A stretch of 64,000 bases of DNA from Streptomyces actuosus (GTDB lineage Bacteria; Actinomycetota; Actinomycetes; Streptomycetales; Streptomycetaceae). Each line of letters starts with the position of its first letter. Within the stretch, counting starts at the first letter, position 1. The translations under genes were made by a program, and so were the position numbers. The stretch covers positions 1 to 64,000 of the forward strand of contig NZ_JAFFZS010000001.1 in NCBI RefSeq assembly GCF_016921115.1. Reading direction: 5' to 3'. Shown here one piece after another: positions 1-8,072 of this stretch. Under the pieces are notes generated by a model. That model was not told where the DNA came from. It searched no databases and saw only the letters and a program-made list of their open reading frames with translations.

Positions 1-304
1 TCGGTGGCGTTCAGCCCCGACGGCCACACCCTCGCCACCGCAAGCGAAGACCGAACAGCGCGACTGTGGGACATGGGAACCGGCCACCTGCGCACCACGC
101 TCACCGGCCACAGCGACGGCGTGACCTCGGTGGCGTTCAGCCCCGACGGCCACACCCTCGCCACCGCAAGCGAAGACCGAACAGCGCGACTGTGGGACAT
201 GGGAACCGGCCACCTGCGCACCACGCTCACCGGCCACAGCGACGGCGTGACCTCGGTGGCGTTCAGCCCCGACGGCCACACCCTCGCCACCGCAAGCGAA
301 GACG
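1..304 (+). repeat. Tandem 126-bp WD40 repeat units
   Basis: Units at 1-126 and 127-252 are base-for-base identical. The third begins at 253 and stays identical to about 304 before diverging. The array lies inside the WD40 gene and probably extends left of the window. Confidence 0.95.
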
Positions 305-573
305 GCACGGCGAAGCTGTGGGACGTCGCCACCGGAGGCACCCGCACCACCCTCACAGGCCATCTCGGCTACGTGACCTCTGTGGCGTTCAGCCCCAGTG
401 GCCACAGCCTGGCCACCGGTGGGATCGATCGCAGGGCAAGACTGTGGGAGGTCGCTCTACCCGGTCAGACCGATGCGATCAGGAGAATCTGCAGGGCCGT
501 CCACCGAGACTTCACCCCACAGGAACGAGCGACGTACCTCTCGGGTCGGCCGGTTCACACCTGTGCTCCCTGA
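1..573 (+). CDS. WD40 repeat protein, C-terminal part (5' end outside window)
   Basis: The frame is open from the first base and the gene runs in from the left edge. The 190 visible residues are four WD40 blades of about 42 residues. Each carries the SVAFSPDGHTLATASEDxTxxLWD pattern and a GH dipeptide (TGHSDGV, TGHLGYV) that starts the next blade. They form part of a beta-propeller used for protein-protein contacts. In actinomycetes such propellers are usually the C-terminal half of large NACHT/STAND ATPases or Ser/Thr kinases, but that part is not in view. The first two 126-bp units are identical at base level, which points to recent amplification or gene conversion. The tail after the last blade (RRICRAVHRDFTPQERATYL) is a common ending of STAND-type WD40 proteins. 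Confidence 0.9.
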   Translation, partial: SVAFSPDGHTLATASEDRTARLWDMGTGHLRTTLTGHSDGVTSVAFSPDGHTLATASEDRTARLWDMGTGHLRTTLTGHSDGVTSVAFSPDGHTLATASEDGTAKLWDVATGGTRTTLTGHLGYVTSVAFSPSGHSLATGGIDRRARLWEVALPGQTDAIRRICRAVHRDFTPQERATYLSGRPVHTCAP

Positions 574-903
574 GGGAGCGTGAGATGTGGTCCTGCTCGC
601 CGTCCAGCAGTCGTGGCGAACGGTGACGGTGGAGGCCGCCGTGTCCAGGCAAGACACCGTTCCGGACTGCGGGCAGTGTCACCACGGCCATGCGGATCGT
701 CCGGAAGGACGACCGCTGGCGGTCCGCCACGCCCCGTTTCCGCCGGGACCGACCGGACATGGCCGGGCAGGCGCGCGCCCGCAGCCCGCCTGCCCGCCCG
801 GAGGCGCCGTACGACCCCGCACGGTGTCGGCACGGCCGCACAGCATCGGGCGCCGCGCCCGATCCGGGCGGCACAGGCCTCGGAACGGGCGGGCCGCGCC
901 GTG
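574..903. other. Intergenic, no gene seen
   Basis: The 330 bp lie between the ends of two converging genes. Open frames here have no family signature, and I found no clear terminator or relic. Confidence 0.5.
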
Positions 904-1701
904 TCAGAAGGCCGAGTTGGCGAACCAGCGCTCCAGCAGGTCCTCGTCTCCTTCGGCAGAGACGAGTCCGCTGTCGAGCGACGTGCGTCCGTAGACGAGC
1001 AGGAGCAGGTCGGCGGCGGTTCCCCGGACGGCCGCGTCGCAGGCGTCCGCGGCCGCGTGAGTGGTGTCGAGCCCGAAGCCGTCGGGACGCAGGCGCACCA
1101 GCCATCGGTCGTCCCCGTCGGAGGTGTCGAAGAGGATCGTTCGGTCGGGGGCGCGCAGGTCGGCCACCTTGGGGGCGAAGAAGGCCGCGAAGGGCAGGTT
1201 GACCAGGAACTCGTCGACTCCGTCGACTGCGGCCGGACGGTCGATCGCGGGTCGCAGGCCGAGCGCCGATTCGGCGTCGGTCCGGTGCAGCAGGGTCTCG
1301 CAGAACATCCGGCGCGTCCAGAAGCGGGCGTGCTGGTCGGCTCCCCAGGCCCACATCGGCAGATCCGGCTCGGTGACCGCGAATGCGTCGGCGGCCACGG
1401 TCGCGCTCGCAGTGAGCCAGCCGGGGTATCCGTCCTCCCGGTCCGGGAGGTCCAGGTCCACGTCGCGTGTGCTCGGCGGCTGCTGGACGCGCGTCCGCAG
1501 CAGGACCGAGAACCAACGCTGGACGCTGCCCGTGTGCCTGATCAGATCGGTCAGGGTCCAGCCGGGGCAGCCGGGCACGGGCGTCGCCGGGTCGGCGCCC
1601 TCGACCGCGGCGACGAACCGGGCGGTCTCGGCCGCCACCGCGGCCCGGTGGTCCACCGGTGTGTGAACGGGCCGGTGGCCGGAATGGTCCGAGGTCTTCA
1701 A
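904..1701 (-). CDS. Maleylpyruvate isomerase-family (DinB-like) protein
   Basis: A 265-residue protein of the mycothiol-dependent maleylpyruvate isomerase/DinB superfamily (TIGR03083 type). The N-terminal helical part has the family pattern PGCPGWTLTDLIRHTGSVQRW, in which the histidine is one of the usual metal ligands. A conserved RRMFCETLLHRTDAE segment carries the other ligands (E and H). The C-terminal part resembles the usual MDMPI_C domain. These proteins are thought to use mycothiol, but the substrate is unknown. I chose a TTG start at 1701 because GAAAGG lies 9 bases upstream; a longer open frame (to 1827) overlaps the upstream transporter gene and has unlikely N-terminal composition. 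The gene lies 91 bp behind the MFS exporter on the same strand and may be cotranscribed with it. Confidence 0.8.
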   Translation of the reverse strand: MKTSDHSGHRPVHTPVDHRAAVAAETARFVAAVEGADPATPVPGCPGWTLTDLIRHTGSVQRWFSVLLRTRVQQPPSTRDVDLDLPDREDGYPGWLTASATVAADAFAVTEPDLPMWAWGADQHARFWTRRMFCETLLHRTDAESALGLRPAIDRPAAVDGVDEFLVNLPFAAFFAPKVADLRAPDRTILFDTSDGDDRWLVRLRPDGFGLDTTHAAADACDAAVRGTAADLLLLVYGRTSLDSGLVSAEGDEDLLERWFANSAF

Positions 1702-1792
1702 CGTCGCATGCCTTTCGGGGAGAAGGGGTTCAGCCGTGCCGCCGGACGCGGCGGGCTCGGGAACGGCGGCGGGGCAGGTCGGTGGATCCCGC

Positions 1793-3301
1793 TCACACGG
1801 CCGCCGTGGCGGATTCCGCCTCCGCACCCTGCGCCGCCGGGGGCTCGGCGGCCGTACTCGGCTCGGCAGCCCGCGGCACGCGGTCCGGCTCGAGCCCGAG
1901 GAGCGCGATGACCACGACCAGGAGGAAGGCCGCTCCGGCGATGACGAAGCTCAACGTGAACTGGCTCTCGGCGGGCAGCGCGGGCACGCCCTGCGGCACC
2001 GGGACGGTCTTGGACGCGAGCAGCGAGGTGATCACCGCGCTCGCCACGGCGCTGCCGACCGAGCGGGAGATCGAGTTGATGCCGTTGGCGATGCCCGTCT
2101 GGTGGGACGGGACGCCGGCCACGATGAGAGCGGGCATCGCGGCGTAGCCGAAGCTGATCGCCAGCCCGATGATCATGCCGGCGCCGATCACCGAGGCCGT
2201 GGTGTCGTGCGCGCCGCTCAGCCAGGTGAAGCCGAGCACGCCGCAGCAGGCGCCGACGGCCAGCGTGGCGCGCGCGCCGAGACGGCGGACCAGCACGCCG
2301 CCGACCTGGGCACCGAGCAGGGAAACGAGTGCCGTCGGCAGCAGGTACACCACGGATGCCTCGAGGACGGACGCTCCGAAGCCGTAGCCGATGAGCCTGT
2401 CCGGCATCTGGACGAGATACGAGACGCCGAGGAACTGGGTGAACATGGCGAATCCCAGCATCAGTCCGGCCAGGTTGGTGAAGAGGACCGGCGGGTGGAC
2501 GAACATCTTGAGGTCCACCATCGGCTCCGCGACCCGGCGCTCGACGAGGACCCAGACCATCCCCATCACGACAGCCCCGGCGAAGGCACCGAGCGTACGG
2601 CCGGAGGCCCATCCCCACTGGTGCCCCTGCGAGACGGGGAGAAGGATCAGCACCAGCAGCGCTCCCAGAGTGAGGGCGCCCAGCCAGTCCGTGCGCCCGC
2701 CCGTCTTCGTCCGGGAGGCGGGCACGACGAACAGCACACCCGCCAGCGCCACCACTGCGAGCAGGACCGCGAGCCAGAAGACCCGGTGGTAGTCCGGGTG
2801 GGAGCCCCGGGTGAGCAGCCCCGCACCGACCAGCGCGAGTCCGCTTCCGAACGCGAGGGTGCCGCTGACCAGGGCCATCGCACCGTGCAACCGTTCCGGC
2901 CTGACTTCTTCTCGCAGGATGGAGAGGGCCAGGGGGAAGATCGCGGTGGCGGCTCCCTGCATCACTCGGCCGACGATCAGCCAGGTCAGCGAGGTGGTCG
3001 TGGCGGCGAGCACGGAACCCGCGACCATCACCATCAGTACGCCCACGAGGGTGGGCTTCTTGCCGTGCTGGTCGCCGAAGCGGCCGAACAGCGGGGTGAA
3101 GACGGCCGCCGACAGCAGCGTGGCCGTGGCCACCCAGCTGACGTCGGCGGTCGTGGCCCTGAGGTCGTTCTGGATGATGCCCAGGATCGGGACGACCAGG
3201 GTCTGCATCATCGAGACGACCATGGCGGCAAGCCCGAGCACCAGGACGACCGCGGTGTCTCCCGAGCGTCGTGGAGGAGCCGCCTGCTGTGCCTGAGACA
3301 C
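1793..3301 (-). CDS. MFS drug/multidrug exporter, DHA2 (EmrB/QacA) type
   Basis: A 502-residue integral membrane protein with about 14 hydrophobic segments, the length expected of DHA2 proton-coupled exporters. The loop after helix 2 shows the MFS motif as GRFGDQHGKKP, and helix 5 carries the exporter motif C glycines (SGTLAFGSGLALVGAGLL). It ends in an Ala/Glu-rich cytoplasmic tail. GTG at 3301 was chosen because GGGAG sits 7 bases upstream; frame-compatible codons further upstream have no ribosome site. It is divergent from a MarR gene, with operator-like repeats between them, so the MarR protein probably represses this exporter until a toxic ligand binds. The substrate cannot be read from sequence. 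Confidence 0.92.
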   Translation of the reverse strand: MSQAQQAAPPRRSGDTAVVLVLGLAAMVVSMMQTLVVPILGIIQNDLRATTADVSWVATATLLSAAVFTPLFGRFGDQHGKKPTLVGVLMVMVAGSVLAATTTSLTWLIVGRVMQGAATAIFPLALSILREEVRPERLHGAMALVSGTLAFGSGLALVGAGLLTRGSHPDYHRVFWLAVLLAVVALAGVLFVVPASRTKTGGRTDWLGALTLGALLVLILLPVSQGHQWGWASGRTLGAFAGAVVMGMVWVLVERRVAEPMVDLKMFVHPPVLFTNLAGLMLGFAMFTQFLGVSYLVQMPDRLIGYGFGASVLEASVVYLLPTALVSLLGAQVGGVLVRRLGARATLAVGACCGVLGFTWLSGAHDTTASVIGAGMIIGLAISFGYAAMPALIVAGVPSHQTGIANGINSISRSVGSAVASAVITSLLASKTVPVPQGVPALPAESQFTLSFVIAGAAFLLVVVIALLGLEPDRVPRAAEPSTAAEPPAAQGAEAESATAAV

Positions 3302-3355
3302 GAAGAGTCTCCCTGTCCATGACCCGGTGAGCTCCGTGAGAGCCCGGATCAACTA

Positions 3356-3427
3356 TTTGAGAACGTCGATACTTGAGAACTTCAAGCAATGGCGGGACGG
3401 TAGCCATCAATGCTTGAGATCGTCAAG
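3356..3427. promoter_or_regulatory. Putative MarR operators: two CTTGA-N5-TCAAG repeats plus a degenerate third
   Basis: Perfect 15-bp inverted repeats CTTGA-N5-TCAAG lie at 3372-3386 and 3413-3427, with centres 41 bp apart (about four helical turns). A weaker copy (TTTGA GAACG TCGAT) is at 3356-3370. They fill the gap between the divergent exporter and the MarR gene. The second site overlaps a -35-like TTGAGA (3414-3419) that is 18 bp from TAGGGT (3438-3443). Binding there would give autorepression, and the other sites could shut the exporter promoter. Confidence 0.75.
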
Positions 3428-3450
3428 TTTCCTGGCGTAGGGTGACGCGC

Positions 3451-3885
3451 ATGACAGGAACCGCCCGCACCGACACGGCTCACCTCATGGAGCTGTTCTC
3501 CGTCACGCTGGCCTCCTACTACGGCGATTTCACGGTTGCCGCCGCGAGCGAGAACCTCACGCCCAGCCAGGGCAAGACCCTCACCGTGCTGCGTCGCGGA
3601 GCCGCGTCCATGAGCGCCTTGGCCACCACCTTGACCTGCGACGCCTCCAACATGACCGGGATCGTCGACCGACTGGAGAAGCGCGGCCTGGTACGCCGCG
3701 AACCGAGCCCGTCCGACCGGCGTGTCAAGAACGTCGCCCTGACGGAAGACGGTGAGCGGGTCATCGACACGATCCGCGGCAAGATGCACCACACCGTCGC
3801 GGGTCTGGAGCAGCTGAGCCCGCAGGAGAGGGACACCCTGTCCGCACTGCTGGAGCGCGTCTTCGCCACGCGGCCCGCCGTCTGA
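3451..3885 (+). CDS. MarR-family transcriptional regulator
   Basis: A 144-residue winged-helix regulator of full family length. The recognition helix region reads SMSALATTLTCDASNMTGIVDRLEKRGLV and is followed by the wing signature RREPSPSDRRVKNVALTEDG, typical of MarR. ATG 3451 is preferred over in-frame GTG 3442 because TAGGGT ends exactly 7 bases before the ATG, so the transcript would start at the start codon (leaderless). It is transcribed away from the DHA2 exporter and is its likely local repressor, with a small aromatic or phenolic ligand as the probable inducer (inferred from the family). Confidence 0.92.
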   Translation: MTGTARTDTAHLMELFSVTLASYYGDFTVAAASENLTPSQGKTLTVLRRGAASMSALATTLTCDASNMTGIVDRLEKRGLVRREPSPSDRRVKNVALTEDGERVIDTIRGKMHHTVAGLEQLSPQERDTLSALLERVFATRPAV

Positions 3886-4291
3886 CCCGAGTCACCCGAG
3901 AGCGGCCCCGCGGCACGTCCGGTCCCACCCGCGGCGATGCCGCGCCCGCGATTCCGTCAGGCCCCGCGCACCCGGCCCGGGGCACCGCGCCCGGTGCGGC
4001 GGCCGCGAGCCCCGGTGGCGACGCGGGCGTCGCGCCGTCCGCGGCCCCACCGTTCGCCGCTGGAGCCGCCGACCGCCCCATCACCCACCCGCCGGCATGA
4101 CCGAGTACGCCGAGCTCTCCCCATGGGCGGGGCGGCAGCCCCGGTCTGATCCACAGCAAGGCCCCAGATCCCAGAAGGCCGCGCTCCACCGGTGCCCGAG
4201 CGGCACTGTGCGGACGGCTTGAAGGGTGGCGGCCACGACGCGGCTTCGGCCGGTCCCGTGGCCCTGGGGGCTCCCGGCCGTGCCTCCCCTG
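3886..4291. other. Intergenic, no gene seen
   Basis: About 405 bp of very GC-rich sequence. It contains frames rich in Arg, Pro and Gly that look like chance openings. No recognisable relic was found beyond the neighbouring truncated dioxygenase. Confidence 0.5.
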
Positions 4292-4570
4292 CTACAGGCC
4301 CAGGCCTCGACGGATCGCCTGCTCGACCGGCGAGATCCCACGGTCCACGTCGTACGGCTCAGCCGGGTACAGGCACGGCTGAGCGAGGAACCGCGGCCGG
4401 GCACTGATCCTTGTCACCGGCTTGATCCAGGTGGACGGGTCATCAGGGTCACGGCCGGTCTCCCTCCAGAGGATGGCCAGGCACTCGGCGGCCACCTTCT
4501 CGGGGAACGCCTGCTCGACCTTGGCGAAACCGTCCTCGATGAACCGGGTGACCTGATCGTCCGTCAGCAT
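4292..4570 (-). pseudogene. Truncated phytanoyl-CoA dioxygenase (PhyH)-like gene, N-terminal fragment
   Basis: From ATG 4570 the first ~55 residues (MLTDDQVTRFIEDGFAKVEQ, then AECLAILWRETGRDPDDPSTWIKPV) match the start of Fe(II)/2-oxoglutarate-dependent phytanoyl-CoA dioxygenases found in streptomycetes. After KPV the sequence loses similarity and stops at residue 92. The intact family has about 250-300 residues, and the HxD...H metal site lies in the missing part. This is the 5' remnant of a gene whose remainder was deleted. The recognition is from memory of the family N-terminus. Confidence 0.6.
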
Positions 4571-4895
4571 GAGCCCAGAATGCCCTGAGCCGGCCATCAC
4601 GAGCGAAGGGGATTTCGGGCCTCCGCCGGGATCTCGACGCGAGCGTCCCCACCGACGTGACCAGCACGAAGGCCATCTGCCCGGTGTGTTCTCCGCGGAC
4701 CCCCGCCGCTCGACGAACTCGGGGACGCGGGGCCGGGAGTCCTCGACGGGGCGCTCGCGGGCTTACGGCCGGTGCGGCGTGGGGCACCTCCCGCACCTTC
4801 GGGGCAGCACGGGTGCCAAAAAATGCATGCCTTGCGCAAACTTGCTCGGGCCGTGTAAAAATAGTAGGTGTCCGCAGGCAAGAGGAGGCAGAGCG
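4571..4895. promoter_or_regulatory. Intergenic region with promoter of the TetR/DAPG-hydrolase operon
   Basis: Most of this stretch has no gene. Near its right end, TTGCGC (4832-4837), 18 bp and TAAAAA (4856-4861) form a plausible promoter. The -35 element is part of a perfect palindrome TTGCGCAA (4832-4839), a possible operator for the TetR protein downstream. AGAGGAGG at 4881-4888 is the ribosome site. Confidence 0.5.
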
Positions 4896-5522
4896 GTGCC
4901 CGCTGCAACGAACCGGACGCTGAGAGCCCGGGAACGCAATCGGCTGTCGATCCTGAGCGCCGCGAGGGAGGTGCTGGCCGCTGACCCGGACGCGAGCATG
5001 GACGACATCGCCGCGGTGGCCGGGGTGGTGCGCCGCACCCTGTACGGCCACTTCCCGACCCGGCAGGACCTGGTCGCGGACCTGGTCCGGGCAGGGGCGG
5101 AGCAGTTCGTCACGCACCTGGGGCCCATCGACGTCGAGGCCGACGACCCCGGCGCGGAGCTGGCGGCGATGGTGATGCGCACCTGGGGCGCGGCACGCGA
5201 GTTCGCCGTGGTGGTCGAGCTCGCCCGCCGGGGTGCCCCCGACGCCGTGACATCGGCGATGGAGCCGTTCAACGCGGTCGTCGCCGAGCTGATCCGGCAC
5301 GGGCAGCAACGCGGCGTCTTCGGCAACGACCTCGACCCCGGGATGCTGTCGCGGGCTCTGGAGAGCACCGCGCTGATGTTCCTGTCCGCCGAGCCCACCG
5401 AGCGCTGGGGCGGCGACGCTGCCGACGTGGCCCTCACCCACCTGCTGCTGCTCGGCACGCCGCTGGACACAGCCCGCACCGCGGTCCGCACCGCGCAGAC
5501 CCGGGAGGGAGAAGCCCGATGA
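4896..5522 (+). CDS. TetR-family regulator
   Basis: A 208-residue TetR-type repressor. The N-terminal helix-turn-helix reads ILSAAREVLAADPDASMDDIAAVAGVVRRTLYGHFPTRQDLV and is followed by a variable helical ligand domain. GTG 4896 is supported by AGAGGAGG 7 bases upstream. Its stop overlaps the start of the next gene by 4 bases (ATGA), so the two are translationally coupled. It probably controls its own operon and senses the substrate or product of the hydrolase, by analogy with PhlF/PhlH control of phlG in pseudomonads (inference). Confidence 0.9.
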   Translation: MPAATNRTLRARERNRLSILSAAREVLAADPDASMDDIAAVAGVVRRTLYGHFPTRQDLVADLVRAGAEQFVTHLGPIDVEADDPGAELAAMVMRTWGAAREFAVVVELARRGAPDAVTSAMEPFNAVVAELIRHGQQRGVFGNDLDPGMLSRALESTALMFLSAEPTERWGGDAADVALTHLLLLGTPLDTARTAVRTAQTREGEAR

Positions 5523-6433
5523 GATACGAGCTCAGCGCCGCCGACCGGGCGCCCAGACCGGCCCACCACACCCGCGAACCGCGCTACCTGGGCTACCGGG
5601 AGGCCGACCGGGCCCAGCCGTACGCGAGCTACTTCCAGGCCCGGACCCGGCCCGTACAGGAGCATGTCGTGCACGCCCTGGTCAGCGGGATGGCGCCGAC
5701 CGAGTACGGGTACGGGGTCGACGAGGTCGCCGACCGGCTGGCCCGGCCCGGGTACGAGGCCATGGAGACCGGCTGGACCCGCCTCCCCGGCGGGGGCGTC
5801 ATGGTCAGCGTCCACACCCCGATGCCCGGTACCACCGCGGACATGTGGGACTGGTGGTTCGGCTGGCACAGCCGTGAGAGCGCGCGGTACAAGCTGTGGC
5901 ACCCGGACGCCCACCAGTACTGCAGGCTCGGCCTGGACCGCGGCGCCGACCTGACCCTGACCGACCGGCAGCGCTACATCGGCAACGTCTCCTACGTGGA
6001 CGAGTACATCGGCGGCCGGATGCAGGCACTGGCGATCCGGTTCCTGGACCCCGAGAAGATGGGCATCACCCCCGTCACCGGGACCACCCACATCTGCGCC
6101 CGCGTCGGCCTCAGCTCCCACCCGCTGGCCTTCGGATGGCTGATCCACCAGGTCAGACCCACCGAGGACGGCGCCGAGATGCGGTCCCGGTTCTTCCTCG
6201 GCGACGGCGCACTGCTGGACCTGCCCGCCCACGCGCTGCCACCCGGCCTGGCCACCCGCACCCTCACCTCACCCCCGGGCCGTGCGGTCGGCCGCGTGCT
6301 CGCCCCCAGAGCCGCGCCACGGCTGACACCCGCCACCATCGGCACCGACATGATCCACCACTGCGCCGCGGAGATGAACCACCTTGCGTCCTTCCTGCCC
6401 CGACTCCACGAGGAATTCAAGGCCAGCCCATGA
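5519..6433 (+). CDS. DAPG hydrolase (PhlG)-family protein
   Basis: A 304-residue protein matching the DAPG-hydrolase family, zinc enzymes that cut the C-C bond of acylated phloroglucinols such as 2,4-diacetylphloroglucinol or phloretin. Family hallmarks are visible: WWFGWHSRESARYKLWHPDAH about one third in, a middle Glu region (VSYVDEYIGG), THICARVG, and MIHHCAAEMNHL near the C-terminus, which supplies the His and Glu zinc ligands. No signal peptide is seen, so it is cytoplasmic. It is coupled to the upstream TetR gene. The true substrate is unknown; a polyketide-type phenolic antibiotic or plant flavonoid breakdown product would fit. Confidence 0.82.
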   Translation: MRYELSAADRAPRPAHHTREPRYLGYREADRAQPYASYFQARTRPVQEHVVHALVSGMAPTEYGYGVDEVADRLARPGYEAMETGWTRLPGGGVMVSVHTPMPGTTADMWDWWFGWHSRESARYKLWHPDAHQYCRLGLDRGADLTLTDRQRYIGNVSYVDEYIGGRMQALAIRFLDPEKMGITPVTGTTHICARVGLSSHPLAFGWLIHQVRPTEDGAEMRSRFFLGDGALLDLPAHALPPGLATRTLTSPPGRAVGRVLAPRAAPRLTPATIGTDMIHHCAAEMNHLASFLPRLHEEFKASP

Positions 6434-6496
6434 CACGTCCGGCCGGCTCGTCCGCCCCCGCAGGGCAGGGTCCGCACCGCTTCGGCCGGGCTGCCC

Positions 6497-6649
6497 GTGA
6501 TCGTCTGCGTGCAGTCGTTCGGCGCGGGAGCGGTCGTCGGCGTCCTGTACGCGGCGCTGCGGGTGCGGTCCCCCGCGCCACCGCTCATCGGGCTGATCGG
6601 CCTGGCGGGCATGCTCATCGGGTACGGCCTGTCGGACTGCCTCACATGA
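6497..6649 (+). CDS. XapX domain protein (DUF1427), first copy
   Basis: A 50-residue membrane protein. Its core GAGAVVGVLYAALRVRSPAPPLIGLIGLAGMLIG is the XapX domain, two short hydrophobic helices around an RSPAPP turn. It is short and was found by direct translation. GTG 6497 is the only good start in frame. An ATG at 6430 that overlaps the hydrolase stop (ATGA) is in another frame, so a one-base shift may separate the original start from the domain. Its last codon overlaps the start of the second XapX gene (ATGA at 6646-6649). The function of XapX proteins is unknown. Confidence 0.65.
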   Translation: MIVCVQSFGAGAVVGVLYAALRVRSPAPPLIGLIGLAGMLIGYGLSDCLT

Positions 6650-6864
6650 CCGCCCGACTGCGCCGGTGCGCCATCGCGTCAGCCGCCGGGCTACCGGCCG
6701 GAGCGGTGTTCCGGCTGTTGGGTGTTCCCAGCCCGGCTCCTCCTTGGAGCGCGCTGTGCGCTCTGCTCGGCATCCTCATGGCCGAACGCCTCACGGCGCG
6801 GGCCCGCACCCGGCACCCCACCGTCCCTTCCCCTCGCCCGTCCGGCCGGCTCCCTGCGGACTGA
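6646..6864 (+). CDS. XapX domain protein (DUF1427), second copy
   Basis: A 72-residue protein with a second XapX domain (AAGLPAGAVFRLLGVPSPAPPWSALCALLGILMAE) and a basic Arg-rich tail. It starts at ATG 6646 overlapping the stop of the first copy, so the pair is coupled. Tandem XapX genes suggest a hetero-oligomeric small membrane unit. The following gene begins 74 bp downstream. Confidence 0.75.
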   Translation: MTARLRRCAIASAAGLPAGAVFRLLGVPSPAPPWSALCALLGILMAERLTARARTRHPTVPSPRPSGRLPAD

Positions 6865-6938
6865 CCCACGCCCCACGGCATCCCAGGTACCCCGGCTCAC
6901 CGGGACGCCCGCCGTCCTCATCTCGAGAAGGTCCCCGC

Positions 6939-8072
6939 ATGAGCACCCTCACCCCGGCGGTCCCAGACCTGGCAGGTCCGTGCTCCTCCCCACGGTGGCT
7001 GCTGTGGCTGCTGCTGATCGCGAACACCGCCCTGTTCGCGATCTACGGTGGCGTCATCGGCGTGCTGCTTCCGCTGCAGGTCGAGCGCATCGACGCCGCC
7101 AACAAGGTCATGCTGCTCGGCCTCGTCACCGGCGTCAGCGCCGTGATCGCCACCCTGTTCAACCCTCTGGGCGGCGCGCTGTCGGATCGCACCCGGTCAC
7201 GGTTCGGCCGCCGTCACCCGTGGCTGCTCGGCGGCGCCGCCCTGGCGATGGTGTTCCTGGTCTCGCTCGGCCTCAGCCCGACAGTGCCGCTGCTGATCGT
7301 TCTCTGGTGCCTGGCCCAGGCCGCCACGAACGTGTTCCAGGCCGCACTCACCGCCGTGGCGCCCGACCGGGTACCCCGGGAGCGCCAGGGACGCGTCTCG
7401 GCGGTGCTCGGCGCGGCCGGAACACTCGGACTGGTCACCGGCATCGTCGTGGCCGGCCGATTCACCGAGGCGCTGTCCACCGGATACGCGGTCCTGGGAA
7501 CCCTGCTGCTCGCCGCCGCCCTGCTGTTCGTCACCCTCACCCACGACCCCCAGCCCGACACCACGGTGAACAGTGCGGCAGGCGGACAGCCGGCGCGCCG
7601 GCAGCTGCGATCGCTCCTGTCGTCGTTCGCCGTCGCGGACTTCCGATGGGTGTTCCTGAGCCGGGCGCTGATGATGCTCGGCTACTTCATGGTCACCGGC
7701 TACCTGCTGTACCTGCTCCAGGACCACATAGACCTGCCGAAAGGCCTGGCAGCGACGGACGGGGTCGCGATCCTCGCGGCAGCGTCGTCCGGGGCGATGA
7801 TCATCGCCGTGTCGATCAGCGAACGCCCCGCCATCCTCACGGGCCTGGCCGGACACGCCCAGTTCGTCGGCGACTTCGGCGCGACCGACCGGGCCGTCCT
7901 CGATGCGGTCCTGGACGGCAACGGTGGCGGTGCCACCCTCCCCTTCGAGCTGCCCCGCACCCCCGAGCGGGTCGACAACGGCCGCGAGGAGGTCCCCCGC
8001 GACGCCGGAGACCCTCTCTTCGCCTACGGCCACGGCCACCCCACCCCCGAGTCCGGCACAGCCGCCCCGTAA
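6939..8072 (+). pseudogene. Chimera: MFS sugar transporter N-terminal half fused in frame to GH3 beta-glucosidase C-terminal tail
   Basis: The reading frame encodes 377 residues. Residues 1 to about 293 are an MFS transporter of the glycoside/cation-symporter type: GGVIGVLLPLQVE in helix 1, LFNPLGGALSDRTRSRFGRRHPWLLGG as the A-motif loop, and about eight membrane segments. From about residue 295 (ERPAILTGLAGHAQ, then DFGATDRAVLDAVL, TLPFELPRT and DPLFAYGHG) it becomes the C-terminal end of a glycoside hydrolase family 3 enzyme, where PFELP and the final DPLFxxGxG are family hallmarks. Neither half is complete: four transporter helices and the GH3 catalytic domain are missing. The simplest cause is a deletion joining two neighbouring genes near 7800-7820. 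ATG 6939 is preceded by GAGAAGG. Confidence 0.8.
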
